Shown piece after piece: positions 1 to 13,825 of a DNA stretch of 64,000 bases. The notes beneath the pieces were generated by a model, which searched no databases, had not been told where the DNA came from, and worked only from the letters and a program-made list of their open reading frames with translations. The DNA is from Callipepla californica brunnescens (taxonomy: Eukaryota > Chordata > Aves > Galliformes > Odontophoridae), in the NCBI GenBank assembly GCA_023055505.1, contig JALIRH010000040.1, positions 563,001-627,000 on the forward strand, given 5' to 3'. How positions within the stretch are numbered: position 1 is the first letter of the stretch; each line of letters begins with the position of its first letter. The position numbers were made by a program, and so were the translations under genes.

Positions 1-3000
1 CTTGCCAAATTCCACATTACCGTTGTAACTTTTCGAGCTGATGTGGTACTCACAATAGCTCAACAGAATGGATGTGCAAAATGAGGATAAATGGCTGCAA
101 GGCAGAGGCGTGGAGAAGTTGCCATTTGTGCAACAATAGAAAAAGCTTTTTTCCAGCAGCTGCTTACAAAGTCCTGGGGTGGGAACTGGCAGAAAGCATG
201 TACTTTGCTAAGGAGAGGATTTTATAAAGTGCAGCTGAGGACAAAGACAGCATCAGGTATTAAGCATAACAGTTAACAGGATAGTCACCACCACCACATT
301 CACGTGATATATCTATGCAGATATAAAAAAAATGCACATTTCAGGAGCTTAAGATAAGACTGTCCCTCTTGGGACTGTGGCAATGTGCCTTGCATGTGAG
401 TTTCCAGACTAATCTGTATGCCAAAGTTCACTAACTGTGGCCAGGATTCTCTGATGACAAGTGGTTTCTGTCAGCTTGTCTACATCGATTGAAAGAGAAA
501 TGATTCTTCCATCAAGGGATAAAAGTCATGAAGCACAATCATCTGGATATACCACAGTGCAACTGTACATATGTTATGCATCTTGAAATCCAATGTGACT
601 TGTTAGAAAAGCACAAGTCTCTATTAATGGGACCTTTATAGCTGTCACTGGAGTTTTGTTTCTCTGTGTTCAGGGACTTTTTATAAAGGCTCCCCAGTCA
701 TTATGTATTTTGCCATGTAAGATCCACTGAGAGAAAGGGAGCTATGAAGCACACTGATACTGTTGGTTCCCAGAGGTTGTGTGGTTTTCTTCGTCACCCT
801 CTCAAACCAACACACAGAAGATCCCAGGATCCTTCTTCTTTGTCTAGATGCCAACATCTAGCATGTTGGTGGCTATCAGGATGGCTGAACTTATAACGTT
901 TTTTCTCTCATTATTCTTCCTATTTTTTTATCTTCCATATGCCTTGGCACATAACGAGCTGCTGAGGACATGAACCCACCTTTTCTATAGGCTTTGTTCT
1001 GTGCCTAGCACAGATGGAACTCTGTCATCATCCTCATCTCCCTGCGATACCCAAATATGAATTAACACTTGAGAATTAACTGAAATAATACACAACAGCA
1101 ACTAGCAAATTTTAATCTTTTACCAGATTAGCTATATTATTTTGTAAAATATTTAAATTATATAGTCACATTAATGGTAAAGAGCTTTAGAAGCGATGTT
1201 GGTGAAGTACAAATGAAGGCACGACCATCAATATTTGACCCACACAGAGATGCTGTAATGGAGATTTGTTATAGTACCAAATATTACTGTCTTGTGGGAA
1301 TTTAATGTCTCTCTTGTTTCATGGAAACTGTAGCCTAGATACAAAGCCACCAAGCTGATAAAGATAACTCAATGTCTGGCATGTTATGAGCAACCATATT
1401 TCAGATGAAATTATTTTAATTCACTTACATAGATCATAAGCCTTGAAAATAAATTACAGCCACAAATTTTGGCTTAGCTGAGTTCTTTGAACTGTAATAG
1501 AAAGTCTGAGATAAGGTTTTTTTTGATTTCCAAAAAAAAACGAGTGAAACTTTCCTCTCGCCTTACAATAATGCCAACTCTATCATGTGCTTCTGAGCCT
1601 ATAGTAACATTAATTATGAACCTCAATCTGCAGTAGAGTTGGACTATGAGAAAATGCTTCAGGTTGAGAAATTGCCACAATTCAGGAGCAAATGATAAGC
1701 AGTTTTTGTTTGGATATTCTACATAAATATAAGGAAAAAACCAGATTCAGATCAACTTTGGAATTTTTTCACTTTCTTTATAAAGTTATAATGTGCCTGC
1801 AACACAGTTCTTCCATCATTCAAGATGTGGGTTTTTTTTTGAGGAAGAACATTAAACTTCCATTTTCGTATGCAAATACCATGGGTAATTCTTACTGTAG
1901 AAAGTGTAGTCTTTTTTCCGGCATCTTCACAAGCAAAGAGACCTCCAGTCTCTCTGGTTGTTAAATGACTAATGAAATTAGCTCATTATGACTCATCAAA
2001 GGAAAACATGACTAAAAAAATATCAAAAATAACATTAAATTTTCAAATCAAACATAGCTGGAACCATGTCCCTCCTACCGATGCTGTAGATTGACATTTG
2101 ACCCCATACATTTACAACTTTACAAGCAAAACTGAAAACACCCAAGCTATGTTTGAAATTGTTGTTCTTATGAAGATCTAGTTTATTCTTATGCAGCAGT
2201 AAAGCACGAGGAAAAAGGGATTACACTGTAAAAATGAAAACTAGTATACTAGCTCAGTGCTGATTTGGCTAAAGTTTGTGACTGCATCAACGAGGAATTT
2301 ACCATGAATTGTGGATTTCTGCATATATCTGTATAAATAAAAACTTCTTCAAGCTTAAGTACCATAATGGCAATTAAATTGGACAAACCTGATGGATTAA
2401 GCTTTCAAATTTGGCTAAGCTTTGCTTAAAAGAAAACTCAGAGTTAAGTAACTTTTGTCATCCTGATCTTCTTTCCTTTGTCGTGTTTCTATCAGCTGCC
2501 AGAGTATGTTTTGAGGGCATGTTCACTTCAAGGTGCTTCAGATTTCATCTCTATCATCTTCATTTGTATCCAGCAATTACACACTTATCAGGACAACTAA
2601 AAATAATTCAAAGGAAGATTTTGTTCCAGTCTATTAAGACATTTTCAACATATCTGATACAAGTCATGCAGTAATAAAAGCTGTATTATCACACAATTAA
2701 TTATTCTATTTACTTGCATAAATGATGCCTGACATTTTCTTACCAAGAGAAAGGGATGGTCCCCTATTCACTGAGATGTTAAAATTACTAGTCATTTAGA
2801 TGTGGAAGTGTATACTTAATTAGGATTACCACTTGAACTTACAAAAGACAAGATACTAAATACTAGCTGTCCATGCTAACTGACCCACTTTTTTTTCTTG
2901 TCTGATTGAGCCCAAGAAGTACTATTATTGCCTTTTTTTGACAAGTTTTCTTCAAAGTACTCTTTGAGAATCTTCCATTTCAGTGTTTGACTATTTCTGA

Positions 3001-6000
3001 GATGCAATTCTTTAAATTCTTGTAAATTCTTTCTCAGTGTCCTACCTGAGTGGAACCTAAGAAAAAGAAGAAAGCTAAGTTTTTTAATAAGTGGAAACCA
3101 ATAATATGATTCTGAATCAATATTTAATTAAGATATGAAACATTTTCAGATATTTAACTCAGGTTTCTTGTTTGTTCTTGTTTATCATTTATAACCAGTA
3201 GCAGTCTTAGCCTGGCCTGTGAATGCAAAAATCTGAAAATTGAACTGGATGACTTTATATGAAATAACAGATGGGAAAATGGGTAGTTTAAACACAAAGA
3301 TAAGTTCCATTAATGGATGTTAAGCAAAAGAGAAGCAACAGAAAGCCATTTTTTTCAAAGAATTATGTCCAGCAACTGAATGGCAAGAAACTCATAAATA
3401 TATTCCATTACAACACTAAAAATAAGAACATCTGTTCTACTAAAATTATTACAAACCTCCAGGTTTAGTGCAAGCCACGCTTTTTATGTATAAGCCCATC
3501 ATCCTAATCAACAAAGGAGCAGCACTGAAAAAGTAGGATCCAGCCCAAAGGCTTAGTGGAGTTTGAAATCTTGTGGGCTTTTCATATCTTTCTAGTTTAA
3601 TTGGCAGTGAATATGCTATCTGTTGTTTTTCATCCAACTTCTGTCTGTGGTCATAATTGCACGTAACAGACTGTATGTCAGATTTTTAATTCAACAAGAA
3701 AACCAGGCAGTGATGGAGTAACAATGTGTTCATTTTTAATTTGTGAAAAACATTATACAAAAAAAAAAGTGCATTTGTCGTTAAGGATATATTACAGGAG
3801 GAACTGACCTCTCCTTTCTCACATTATAACTGAGTGAGGTAAGGATCTTGATATATATCAGATTGACATTTTAACTGATATTTATCAGTACTATACATGA
3901 AAATTAAAATTAAAATGCAAAGTATAAGTAATTAACTTGCCTACAATTACATGAATAGGGGTGCATGAGTGGAGCAAGTTACATGGAGGAAATAGTGGGA
4001 AAACTGTTTGAGAGTGAGCCGAATTCATCACAAGCACAGGTAGATTTGTCTACTGTTCTAGCATTTAATTGGGATTTTTGAGCACAGGAAAACAAATTGA
4101 AAAATGTTCTTCAGGCAATCCTTCAGACAGTGGGAAAATCAACATATACACATCTTATACATTTTTAACTTTGTATTTTAATGTGCAATTTAGTAGACAA
4201 AATGAGGTAATTGAAACTGAAAGTTTGTGGTGGTGACAAATTCAGAAAAAGAATTGGGACACGAAGCAACCAGCAGCCTGCTTCTTATCTTATTGGAAGT
4301 TCTTTGAAGATATCCAGATTAAACAATATAATAACACAACAGGGCTGATAAGCTTTCAAAGACTTTCATCAATTTGAAACAAATCAAGAAAAATACAAGA
4401 ATAGGTTCTGGTCACCAAAAATAATTTAATACTTTTTCTTCCAGCCAAAGGAATATGAAACTTTTTTTTTTTCTTATCTGAAAGGATTGGAAAGTGCCCT
4501 TGTTTTAATCTGTTTGCCTTAACAAATGAAGTATCTTTTCAGCTGTCTTGAGCATCTGAAGTATCTCTTCAAATCCCTTCACTGGGTTTCTTTCATCTGC
4601 CACACTAGATTTTATCTCTACAGGTGAAATCCTACTCCCCACAAGCACATTTGAATGCTCTCTTCAATACGGATGCAATTCTGCTGTCACTCTTTGAATG
4701 CAAAGCCTCAAACATCTTACCTCCCTCTCTTTTGGCTGGATGGTCTAATCCTGCCCACAGAGCATTCAGTACCAACACATTCCTCCTCTCACTCTCCTCT
4801 TAGTCCTCCCTCTCTTCCCAGTTTCTTGTTTCTCTAACAGAAACTCTTTCCTTCACATATGTCCAAAGAAGTGCTAATCTAATGCTAATCTAACAAAACA
4901 AATCAGAGTACGATTGTGATAACTGTTCTTATTAGAATCACCACATATTTTGTATGGTCATGTCCGTTCATTATATTCTGGATGTTCATACTTTAAACCA
5001 TACATCTCCTTGTCCACAAAGCTACTAAGTCCCAGGAGCAATGGCGCAGTTGAGCCAGTCATCCATCAGTGTTGTTCCTGTTGGCATCAGCCACAACATC
5101 CTGGTCTGGCACAGTTGCAAATTGGATTTAATTGAAGGGTTACCTCCAAATAAATACCTCAAACTTCTGTATGGCAGAAGCTTGTTGAAGTTACCTTTTG
5201 ACATGAAAGCAGATGCTGGACCTCACTGGTAACAGTCCTTGCATTTTAAGAACAGAAAATGTGTGTGGCAAGTCATTTCTGTCTAGTTGTAAAGCATTTC
5301 ATGAAAGTATCACACCCACCAAAACTCCAAAAGGCCTGTTGAATGCTGAGATCCCTGTTAGAGACCCTACCTTATGATGTCTTGCTCTGAGACTGATACT
5401 CCTTCCCATAGTCAAAGGACAATGTCAGTTTATCTAGTTACAGCAGCAGATACACAGTACACTACTCTTTATGAGTATTCAAAGCAATTGAACTTTGCCT
5501 GCTACTGCTCTACAGTTAATTGTAGAAAATGTGTGCCAATGGGTGACTTATTCTTGCATGAAACTGTATAACCTAGCAATTCATTTTGAGTTTATGGGAG
5601 AACACATATTCCTGTGTCATCAGAAATAACTTTTCTCTCATCTCTACTTAGGCTTCAGATGGATATATTTTATGATTGAATCTCTTGTTTGTTGATGTCT
5701 GTAAGACTGCAGAGATAAATGTGAGGTGAGCCACTGCTGTCATTTCAATTATCAAAAAATTGGTACCAAATTGATACCAAAAATAATATAAGCAGTGCTT
5801 GTTACACAGCATTTTCTATTTCAGAATATTTCAGTCTGCATCATCAACATCACAATCTTCCGTGTTGGTTTTGTTCTGCTAATAGCCTATGCACAACTCA
5901 ACATTTTTTGGGATAAGTATCTTTCACAGCCCCAAAGTCACCGCTAACACTGGCTGAGATTCTGTTGTCTTTTCTTGTTACTGCACTGTGGAATGGTACA

Positions 6001-6020
6001 TCAGCATGCAGTACATTGCA
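1..6020. other. A+T-rich intergenic DNA, no gene recognised
   Basis: Frequent stops occur in all frames. The short open frames here (the longest is about 90 codons) lack domain signatures, convincing splice sites or similarity to any family I recognise. There are scattered short A or T runs and no clear CR1 piece. If this is the RBM46 flank of a bird genome, it would be part of the gene-poor interval between RBM46 and NPY2R. No NPY2R-like seven-helix reading frame is present in this window. Confidence 0.6.
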
Positions 6021-6027
6021 AATAGAA

Positions 6028-6240
6028 AGGACTTCTTTCTGGAAGACCTTTATAGTTTCTGGGACAGGTTGCCCAAAGAGGTGGTGAAAGCCCCATCCTT
6101 GGAGCCACTCGAGGTCAGGCTGGGTGGGAGCTCTGAGCACCCTGATCTGCTGTACGTGTTCCTGCTCATTGCAAGGAAGTTGGAATAGATGACTTTTTAA
6201 AGGTTCCCCCCAACTCAAAAGATTCTATGATCCTGCGATT
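6028..6240 (+). mobile_element. CR1 non-LTR retrotransposon fragment (3' end)
   Basis: The stretch reads as a decayed CR1 3' end in sense orientation: 'TTTCTGGGACAGGTTGCCCAAAGAGGTGGTGAAAG', then 'CCATCCTTGGAGCCACTCGAGGTCAGGCTGGG', the 'GGTTCCCCCCAACTCAAAAGATTCTATGAT' stretch and a terminal 'ATTCTATGATCCTGCGATT'. CR1 elements end in short direct repeats of this kind instead of poly(A). The copy is 5'-truncated, as most CR1 copies are. Edges are approximate. Confidence 0.88.
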
Positions 6241-8057
6241 TTATACGTTTCTCCCCTGGTAGAGACCTCACTGCCTGCCCCCTTTCACAGCATGGCCTTC
6301 CAAAGATACCTATTCTGAGGGTGCCATCACGTTTCCCATGACACTGATTCTACATCAGGTTAGGCCAAAGTTTTTGTAACATTCAAACAGGAACGCGTTT
6401 TAGATTATGGGTCAGCATCTATAAGAAGAAAAAAGCAAACAAACAACAACAACAACAAAAAAAAACGACAACAAAGGAAGAATGTGTGTAGGTGCAGCTA
6501 TGTGCCTGGTATGGGTGGTAAGCAAACATGAAGGGGAAATAAATAGTGGCAGATGGGCTGGGTGAGGGAGTTCATTTTAATTTCTTGAATGAAGCTCCTT
6601 GTAGCTGAACAAAGACTAGCCCTGAAAATATTCCCATGACTGGCAAAATGGGAGGAAATAGTGCCTGTCTGTGTTAGTCCGGTCCCTGCATTAACCTCCT
6701 AAAGTGAGTTTTTCAAAATAATACAACTCTCAATTTGAATAGGGTATAGCAGAATTGGGAGGTGTCCCCTGTAACAGAGTGAGGATGTAATGTCAAAGAA
6801 TTTACCAGTGTAAATGATAGAACTGTCAGTTTATTTTTTTAAAAAAACAAACAAATAAAAAGCACATAGGAAGTGTATCTGCATAACCATCACCGGAAAA
6901 AAAAGTATAAATACACCAACCTTATCTATTTTTTGCTGTACAGAATATCTTCAGAGGTTCTTCAAAAATTTCAGAGGCAAACAGGGTTAGCCCTACTAGC
7001 AATCATTATACAAGCATACATGCAATGCAAACTGTGAAAATAAGTAAAGTAAATGGTATCTATCTACTTCCCATTTTTTAAAAGCACCCACATTTGTATG
7101 CTCCTTAAAAGCCAAGGAGGCAGATAATGTTTAAGTTTACATTGTTTCTGTGTGTGCACATTTCCCTTATTGATCCCAGAAGATTTTCCTCAAATCTCAG
7201 TTTAAAAACTTTTCTGTTAATGGATGATATGCTGAAATCTCTGTACCAAACTTACAGCTACGAAACAACAAAGGCCATGGGGCACTGTGAATCCTATGTA
7301 CATCTGAGGAGATAACTCACAAAAAGTGAGAGAGAGACATAAAATTCAGAAGCACGGCTACAGAAGTAAAACTGACATTTTCCCTCCCATTTCTCCAGCT
7401 ATACCAAGTGTGAAATGACTTAAGGTCAAGTGCTCAATACGCAAAGCAGTGTGTGCTCAGTGTAGCATAAAAACCACCACTCTTACTATAACAGAACCCA
7501 TTTACAGTGAGAAAATGAAAAATGTCTGTAAGACCAGTTTTACCAGAGGAAGAATTCTAAGAAAGTTAAGGGCTGTTTCCAGAATGATAACATTTTCCTC
7601 AGCTGAAATAATGTTTCCTTGGATCAGTTCGTTATCCTCCTTATCAGCTGCTTGTTATTTATCTTCATGTAATATCGTTTTTCTTCTGCCAAGTAGAAAT
7701 TAACTTGAACTTAACTACATAAATAAAAAGTAAAATGTTTACCAGTAAAAGTCTCAGAAATACAAAGGTCATCTTTAATCTGAATATTTACAAAGGAACC
7801 ACTTTTCCTCATTTATTTTTACTAGCTAGGATGGCTTCACTTGAAATTTTGCCTTCTGTGAACTCTGTGTCTTCTGCTCTTCTGTGCTTCATGGAGTCCA
7901 GGTAGATGCAAAGGAAGCACACAGCCCCTGAGTCAGTGCCTACGTACTCTAGTGGTACCCACAAGACAAGCAAGAGCTATGGTCACCAGTCTCCCATGTG
8001 TCTGTTGCAGAAGTCACTGATTTTACACCAAGAGCAGGCAATGTTCTGAGTAGAGCA
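6241..8057. other. Intergenic DNA, nothing specific seen
   Basis: Apart from the small (CAA)n tract this is ordinary A+T-rich DNA. It contains no recognisable exon, RNA gene or transposon edge that I can support. Confidence 0.55.
6436..6475. repeat. A-rich (CAA)n low-complexity tract
   Basis: A short run of AAC/CAA units followed by nine A and further 'ACGACAACAAAGG'. It is simple-sequence DNA and nothing suggests a function. Confidence 0.75.
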
Positions 8058-8285
8058 TGGGTGTCCATCCTTTTGGTCAGGCTACACTGAGTGAAGAAGT
8101 ATTACATTGGGCCACATATATAAGACTGATAATGTATATATGTAGCTAAATCTCTTTTATTTTTTAACTTTAAAATAATAATAGGAGAGCAACAAAAAGA
8201 CAAATCTAGTGGGCTGGGCATGTATGGAAAGTGGAACAAATGTTTCAGCTTTGTGAAACAGTGCTTCACGAAGAACTTGGTCCAT
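8058..8285. mobile_element. Possible relic of a DNA transposon (hAT-like, very degraded)
   Basis: The start 'GGGTGTCCATCCTTTTGGTCAGGC' followed by 'ACACTGAGTGAAGAAG' and 'TTGGGCCACATATATAAGACTGATAATG' resembles the widespread vertebrate repeat type that opens 'GGGTGTCCAA..CTTTTGGC' and carries 'GGGCCACA..TAAAATACACTAA'. I recall that type as a nonautonomous DNA transposon, but the exact family name is not recoverable by eye. Decay is heavy and the right edge is a guess. Confidence 0.35.
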
Positions 8286-11200
8286 ACTTGCAATTCAACC
8301 TGAATTTTTTTTTTCAGTCTGAACTTCCTGGAACTACAATATTTGTGAAAAAAAAACCCACAAACTCTTCTCTCCTCCTGATCTGACATGTATTAATAAC
8401 AACTGGTGTGAGAGCTACAGAGAAGAGCCTGGGCATTCTTCCCCCTCTGTCTTTGCCAGGTGCTCTCAGGGATCTGATTCTGGATTTTTTTGGCAGAAGA
8501 TGACAACCATTTGCCTGCTCCTCTTCCAATCTGAGATGAGCTGGAAGAATCCAGCTGCACCCTTACCTTGCCTGCTGGCTTACCTCCAAGCTGTCATGCC
8601 AGCTCAGCCTTTGGTGTCCATGAAAGGACATACACAAACATAGGAGCTCTGTCTACACTCTTTCAGAGACATATGCTGTTTCAGACTCAGGGGCTCATTC
8701 TCTATATTAAACAGATAAATAAGGGACTGTTGCATCCAAGCCCCTGGAAACCTGGAATAGTCATATTCCTCTGGAGACACCAAGATGTTTCAAAGAGCCT
8801 GCTTTTTAAAATCTTCTGGTTTTGCAGCAGTTCACTTCAAGTAGTAAAAAATACCATCATATAGTAAGAATGATCAGCAATAGTATTTAATTTTGACCTC
8901 TGCCCAGGAGATGGTTTTGTTAGCAAATACTTTTTGCAACAAAATAAGAGCTAATGGGACTAAATAAGAAGTGTAAAAGAAACACAAAAATTATGTGATG
9001 CTTAAATAAATAATCACAAACATTTCTGTTTCATCTGGAGATACTCAATTTATCTCTATACTGTATTTTGAAAGGGAATAGAGGAGTTTACATAGCTGAA
9101 GTTATTCTTCCCTATGGTAAGCTCCAGGATTTTCATTTGGTTATCTTTGCAAGTGCGAGTTCAGAGTACATTAATAAAAGATGATGTTTAACTTAGGAGA
9201 AGAAAGATTTTACTTTAAAGATGAACCTGAACTCTTTCTATTGCAAATATCGCTGTAGTTCAGTATCCTGTCTCTATCTTTTCTGCAGAAGGATCAGAGA
9301 GTCAGAGTCACATAGAATAACAGTAGACGGAGTAGGAATCCCAGCAGTTTAATTCACACTTTCCTCAACCTCACGTGGAGCGGGGCCAAGTCCAGTCCTA
9401 AACCTGCTATAAAAGCAGGCCTTCCTTGTGTTCTTGTGCCTCCAGCAAAAGTCTGGATTCACCTGCTTAATACCTAGATCCAAAATCATCAGCCATCACA
9501 ACTGAGACTTATGCAGACAGAAATCCCAGAGAGAGACATGGAGATACCTTCATTGGATGGCATTTAAGTTTGTGTGGTGTATTCATTAAATTTCATAAGG
9601 TTTTATAGAGGCCAACATTTTTTCTTGAGATTTTCACAACATTAATTGCCAGTTACCCATTAGGTTGTATGTAATATGTCAGATAGTGTAGGGTAGGCTG
9701 CTTTGACTGGCTGAAGGAACACTTTCCCAAAATGTGGCATATAAAATGGAAATAAACTGCATCTACAGCAAGAGTGACATACCAAATACCTTCTATCTGA
9801 AGAAAGTATTTTTGTGTGAGGCTGACAGTTCACAAAAGGCAAATGGACACTAAGCTTCAATCTAAGCAGGAATGGCTCCATACTGACTTAGTACCACTGT
9901 ACTATGAAAACCTCATAGCCAAAAAGCTGCTACACTGCCTCTGTAAGAATTTTGCAGTGTTAACAGGCAAACTCCATCACAGTGGCATGCTTCAAAATGT
10001 CTCGTTCAAGGCTGGCACAATAAGTTGGAGAGACCTTGATTTCCTTTTAGAGGTTTTGCTCCTAGCTTTTTAATCTAACGTGGGAGATAACTGCATCAAA
10101 GGCAGTAAAACGGCTTCTGTATAAACCTGTTTAGCTAAAATTACTGAATAACAAATGATAGACTCACAGAATCTTTTAGTTTGGAAAAGACCCTTATGTA
10201 CTTCCAAAGCAAGTAGTTCTTAACAAATAACTTGTCTTCTGCTCATCTATTTCTTTTTTTTTTTCCACTTTTTCAGTAAAAAAAAAATCTATGGGCAAAC
10301 CACAAACTAAAGGTAAGTCATTTACAAGCAAAGTGAACAAACTGCCTAAAGAACCCATTTAAAATTATGATTTTTTAACTAAGAAACTGCATTCCATCAA
10401 AAAATCTGAAACACTGACTCAAAAGTTGGTGATTCATGTTGTAACCAATTTTCTTTCCTAAAAATATGGTAATAAACACACCTGTGGTTGAAAAGGAAGG
10501 TATTCTGAGGACATTCAATCCTACCCTCCAGATGCTCTGCTTCACTATGACTGACACAATCATTAAGTCATCACACTGTATCATCTCCCCCCTTGGTAAA
10601 GGGAGAACACTGAACTTTAAAAGAAATGTGACATGTAACTGTAGAGCAATAACTTTTGTTTAGCAAAAGCCTGAAGATATCTTCATTCAACAGAAACTAC
10701 TGCTCATACACAGTACTCACATTTGATAATTTTAGTAAAAGAGCTGCTGTTAGTGAAGCTGCACTGGAAATTGTTAATTGTAATCCTTCCATGTATGTAT
10801 GCCCACTTTTGGACTATCCTATACTAAAAAAATTGCAGGGAGCAGGTAATCTTTAAATTAGTCAGTGATGTTTACCTAACATGTTATCTGCCATTTCTAT
10901 TTGCAAGACTATGCTGAAGAGAGAAAATAAACTCCTAAATCTCTAAAGCAAAGTGCTTATATAAGCTTCTATATATTTTGAAGCTCTGTTCCATATAAAT
11001 AATATTTCTTTATCGAAACACCTCAGCAGGAGGAAAAGAAATAAGATGATGCCATCCACTTGAACAGTTTTATTAATAATCCATATTCTTTCACATTGTT
11101 ACTTGCATGATGTATTTAACATGTGGATGCCATGAGCGCTTCATAATTACTGATAATTTCCTTTAGAATTTCAGTAATTTTTAACACTTTGAACATTTCT

Positions 11201-11383
11201 GTCTGAATAGCACTAATCCTTGCAGAATGATTTTTTAATTGACATAGAGCTTGTCTAAGAATCAACACCACTTATCAGTAAGTAATTAGACTACCACTCA
11301 ACTACTCCCTAGAAAACTGTATTGATCAAAATTCCTTGACTTTTTACTGTTTGTACATAGTGTCTTGGCCCTTTTTATTCAGA
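8286..11383. other. Intergenic DNA with one short CR1 remnant
   Basis: No exon is recognised. A short CR1 end lies at about 10,158-10,206. The region around 9,296-9,345 ('CACATAGAATAACAGTAGACGGAGTAGGAATCCC') might be another badly decayed CR1 end, but it is too short to call. Confidence 0.5.
10158..10206 (-). mobile_element. CR1 3'-end remnant
   Basis: 'ATAGACTCACAGAATCTTTTAGTTTGGAAAAGACCCTTATG' is the complement of the CR1 3' tail ('...GGTC..TTCCAA..ATTCT.TGA'). Only about 50 bp survive. Confidence 0.6.
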
Positions 11384-11665
11384 GAACCATAGAATCACAG
11401 AATAGCTTGAGTTGGAAGGGACCTCAAAGCCCAGCCAGTCCCAACCTCTGCTGTGGGCAAGGCTGTCCACTAGCAGCTCAGGCTGCCCAGGGCTCTGTCC
11501 AGCCTGGCCGTGAGCACCTTCAGGGATGGGGTACCCACGTCTCTTTGGGCAGCTATGCCAATGGCTCACCACCTTATGAGGAAACAATTTCTTCCTGATA
11601 TCTACTCTAAAACTCCCTTCTTTTAGTTTAAACTATTCCCCCTTGTCCTATCACTACAACATTTG
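11384..11665 (-). mobile_element. CR1 retrotransposon fragment
   Basis: This is the antisense of a CR1 3' end. It starts 'CATAGAATCACAGAATAGCTTGAGTTGGAAGGGACCTC', continues 'CAGGCTGCCCAGGGCTCTGTCCAGCCTGG', 'GAGCACCTTCAGGGATGGGG' and 'GAAACAATTTCTTCCTGATATC', and decays into 'CCCTTGTCCTATCACTACA'. It is one of the best preserved CR1 copies in the left part. The open frames on both strands here are CR1 shadows. Confidence 0.93.
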
Positions 11666-13147
11666 TTGTTATATTTAAAAATACTACTGAATATGTGCGC
11701 TTATAAATGCTTGAGTTTCTACCTGTAACACCTGAGTAATTTAAACTGCCATCATTAATAGGCAGTCTGCACTGAGGGCCCACACAAAGGAAAGAACTAC
11801 ATGTTGTAAAAGCAGTCACTTGAAAAAACTTAAAGGACATATTAACAAAAGAACAAATTGATCCCCTAGTAAAGATTGATCCATCCAAGACAAACCAGTT
11901 ACATTAATTCACCCTAACATGGTTGTGGGAGAAGTGACTCAAGACAGAACCAAAACCATTGAATGCCTGGGGGTGGGAGTGGGCCTAGCAATCCATCCCT
12001 CCTTCAGCAAACAGCAGAGATGGAGAAGCATGGTCTGTGCTGAACTGTCAGAATCTCTATGCTAGCACAGACTCAGCAGGCACTTTCTGAAAAGCAGCTT
12101 GCAGGAGGAAAGAATGCAAAGAAGAAAACACGAGGTGACTATGGCAGATAGGCCATGGGGCCTGGGCAAGCAGATTTCAGCTTCTGAATGGGATGAATGT
12201 TAGCTGTTCTGGAGCCAGCATAATGACAGCTACGTTTAATCAATGTCATGAAGAGCAACACTGACAGAATCAATTGCTGCTGGAGTTGCTTTATTCCATG
12301 TATTTTACATAAGGAATAATCTCTCTAACTCAAGCCCGAGAGAGACTTTGCTGCCGAAATCAATCTTGCCAGTGAAAGAAATGCAAAGTCAGGTGTGAGA
12401 AAAGGAAAAGTGCTATTGCATCCTGTGTCCCCCCTGCTGCAGAAACCCTTTGCAAGCTCCAGTGGCAGTCAATTTCTTGCTGAGAATTTTTATAGCCAGC
12501 CCACAAATCCATCGATTGCTCCCAACCCAGAGTGAAGACCAACCAGCGGGCTAACAGCAGACACTCAATGCACAGCCTCTAGAGCTATCTTGGATGCTTA
12601 AAAACTGAACACAGTTGTTTCGTAAGGGCTTGCCAGGACCTGTGGCTGCCCCTGTGCTCTAGGATTGCCCTGTTCACACTGCACTGCATATGAAATGAGC
12701 TCAGAACATCTCTTTAAATGCCAAAGTGCTTTTCTCAACCAAACACGTTCTGCAGTAACATGTCATCTCCAGGCCCCTTGCTTGGAGGCCAGACAATACA
12801 TTTCACAGTCAGTGTGGGAAAGGGAGTAGGACTTTCTTCCTGGTTTGCAGGACATCTGTAAGCACCAGAGAAGGCTTCCTAATTATGGTGCGCCCCACAG
12901 GAGAAACATCCCAAAGAGGGAAGACAGCTTGTGAGTGTTCTGCCAGAAGTTCTCTGCTCACCACACTATCGAAGTAGACAGTTGGATTTTGTGAACCCCT
13001 GCATAACTGAGCTATGTGGTGGGACAGATAGAAGGACACAGCAACCCCTGTAAAATTCCATGGAGTCACTGTCTCTGGAGGCAAAGAAACATGTAGATGT
13101 GGCACTGAGGGATGTGATTAGTGGGCATAGTAGAGAGGGGTTGATGG

Positions 13148-13200
13148 TTTGACAGGATGATCTTAACAATCTTTACAACCTTAACAATTCTATGATTCTA
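13148..13200 (+). mobile_element. CR1 3'-end remnant
   Basis: 'TTTGACAGGATGATCTTAACAATC' followed by 'CCTTAACAATTCTATGATTCTA' is a CR1 terminal segment with the characteristic 'ATTCTATGATTCT' tail repeats. Only the last 50 bp or so remain. Confidence 0.7.
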
Positions 13201-13811
13201 GTAAGAGGAACAGGCCCTTAGAAATCTCATTTGTCTCCACATCTCCTCTGGAAATAAAATACCATAACTGGCAATAAAATACCAGACCTGGACAAGCCTT
13301 TCTCAAAAAGGTCAAAAGATAGGAGGAAAAAAAAAAAATAAAAAAATCACGGTACTAGAAAGTAAAACACATCCCAATGATTTTTGCAAGAAACCCACAA
13401 AATGCTCAAGATGTAATACATTTCTGACAGCAGATTGCCATCCAGAGATGAAATAGAAAAGTGACAGCTGAAATATGAGGATTGTGTGAATTGCAGAATG
13501 GTTTCTTGGATGTTCCAGACATATATTTGATAGCTATACACCCCTAAAGGGCTGAAGCACAGTGCCCAGAGCAACACTTAATGGGCTTTTCTGAAGGCTT
13601 CTACTCATTACAGAAACTCAGCTTTCAGAGAGGCTGCAGAGAACGAGGAGCTGCTGCTGGGGCATCAGAGTACTTCTCTGCATACTGGGAACACTGAAAA
13701 CATTGTGTTGTTCAATTTTGATCTTTTTTATTATTATTTCCCTAAAACTAAATTGCATATTTTTCAGTCCTTTTATCTTGAGATTTTAAACTGACCACAG
13801 TTCACCTAACT

Positions 13812-13825
13812 TTGCCATCTAGTGA
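13812..13825 (-). promoter_or_regulatory. CTCF-like motif
   Basis: On the minus strand the 14 bases read TCACTAGATGGCAA. They match the usual CTCF core (CCASYAGRKGGCRS) at 12 of 14 positions. This is a match by eye only; occupancy cannot be judged. Confidence 0.3.
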
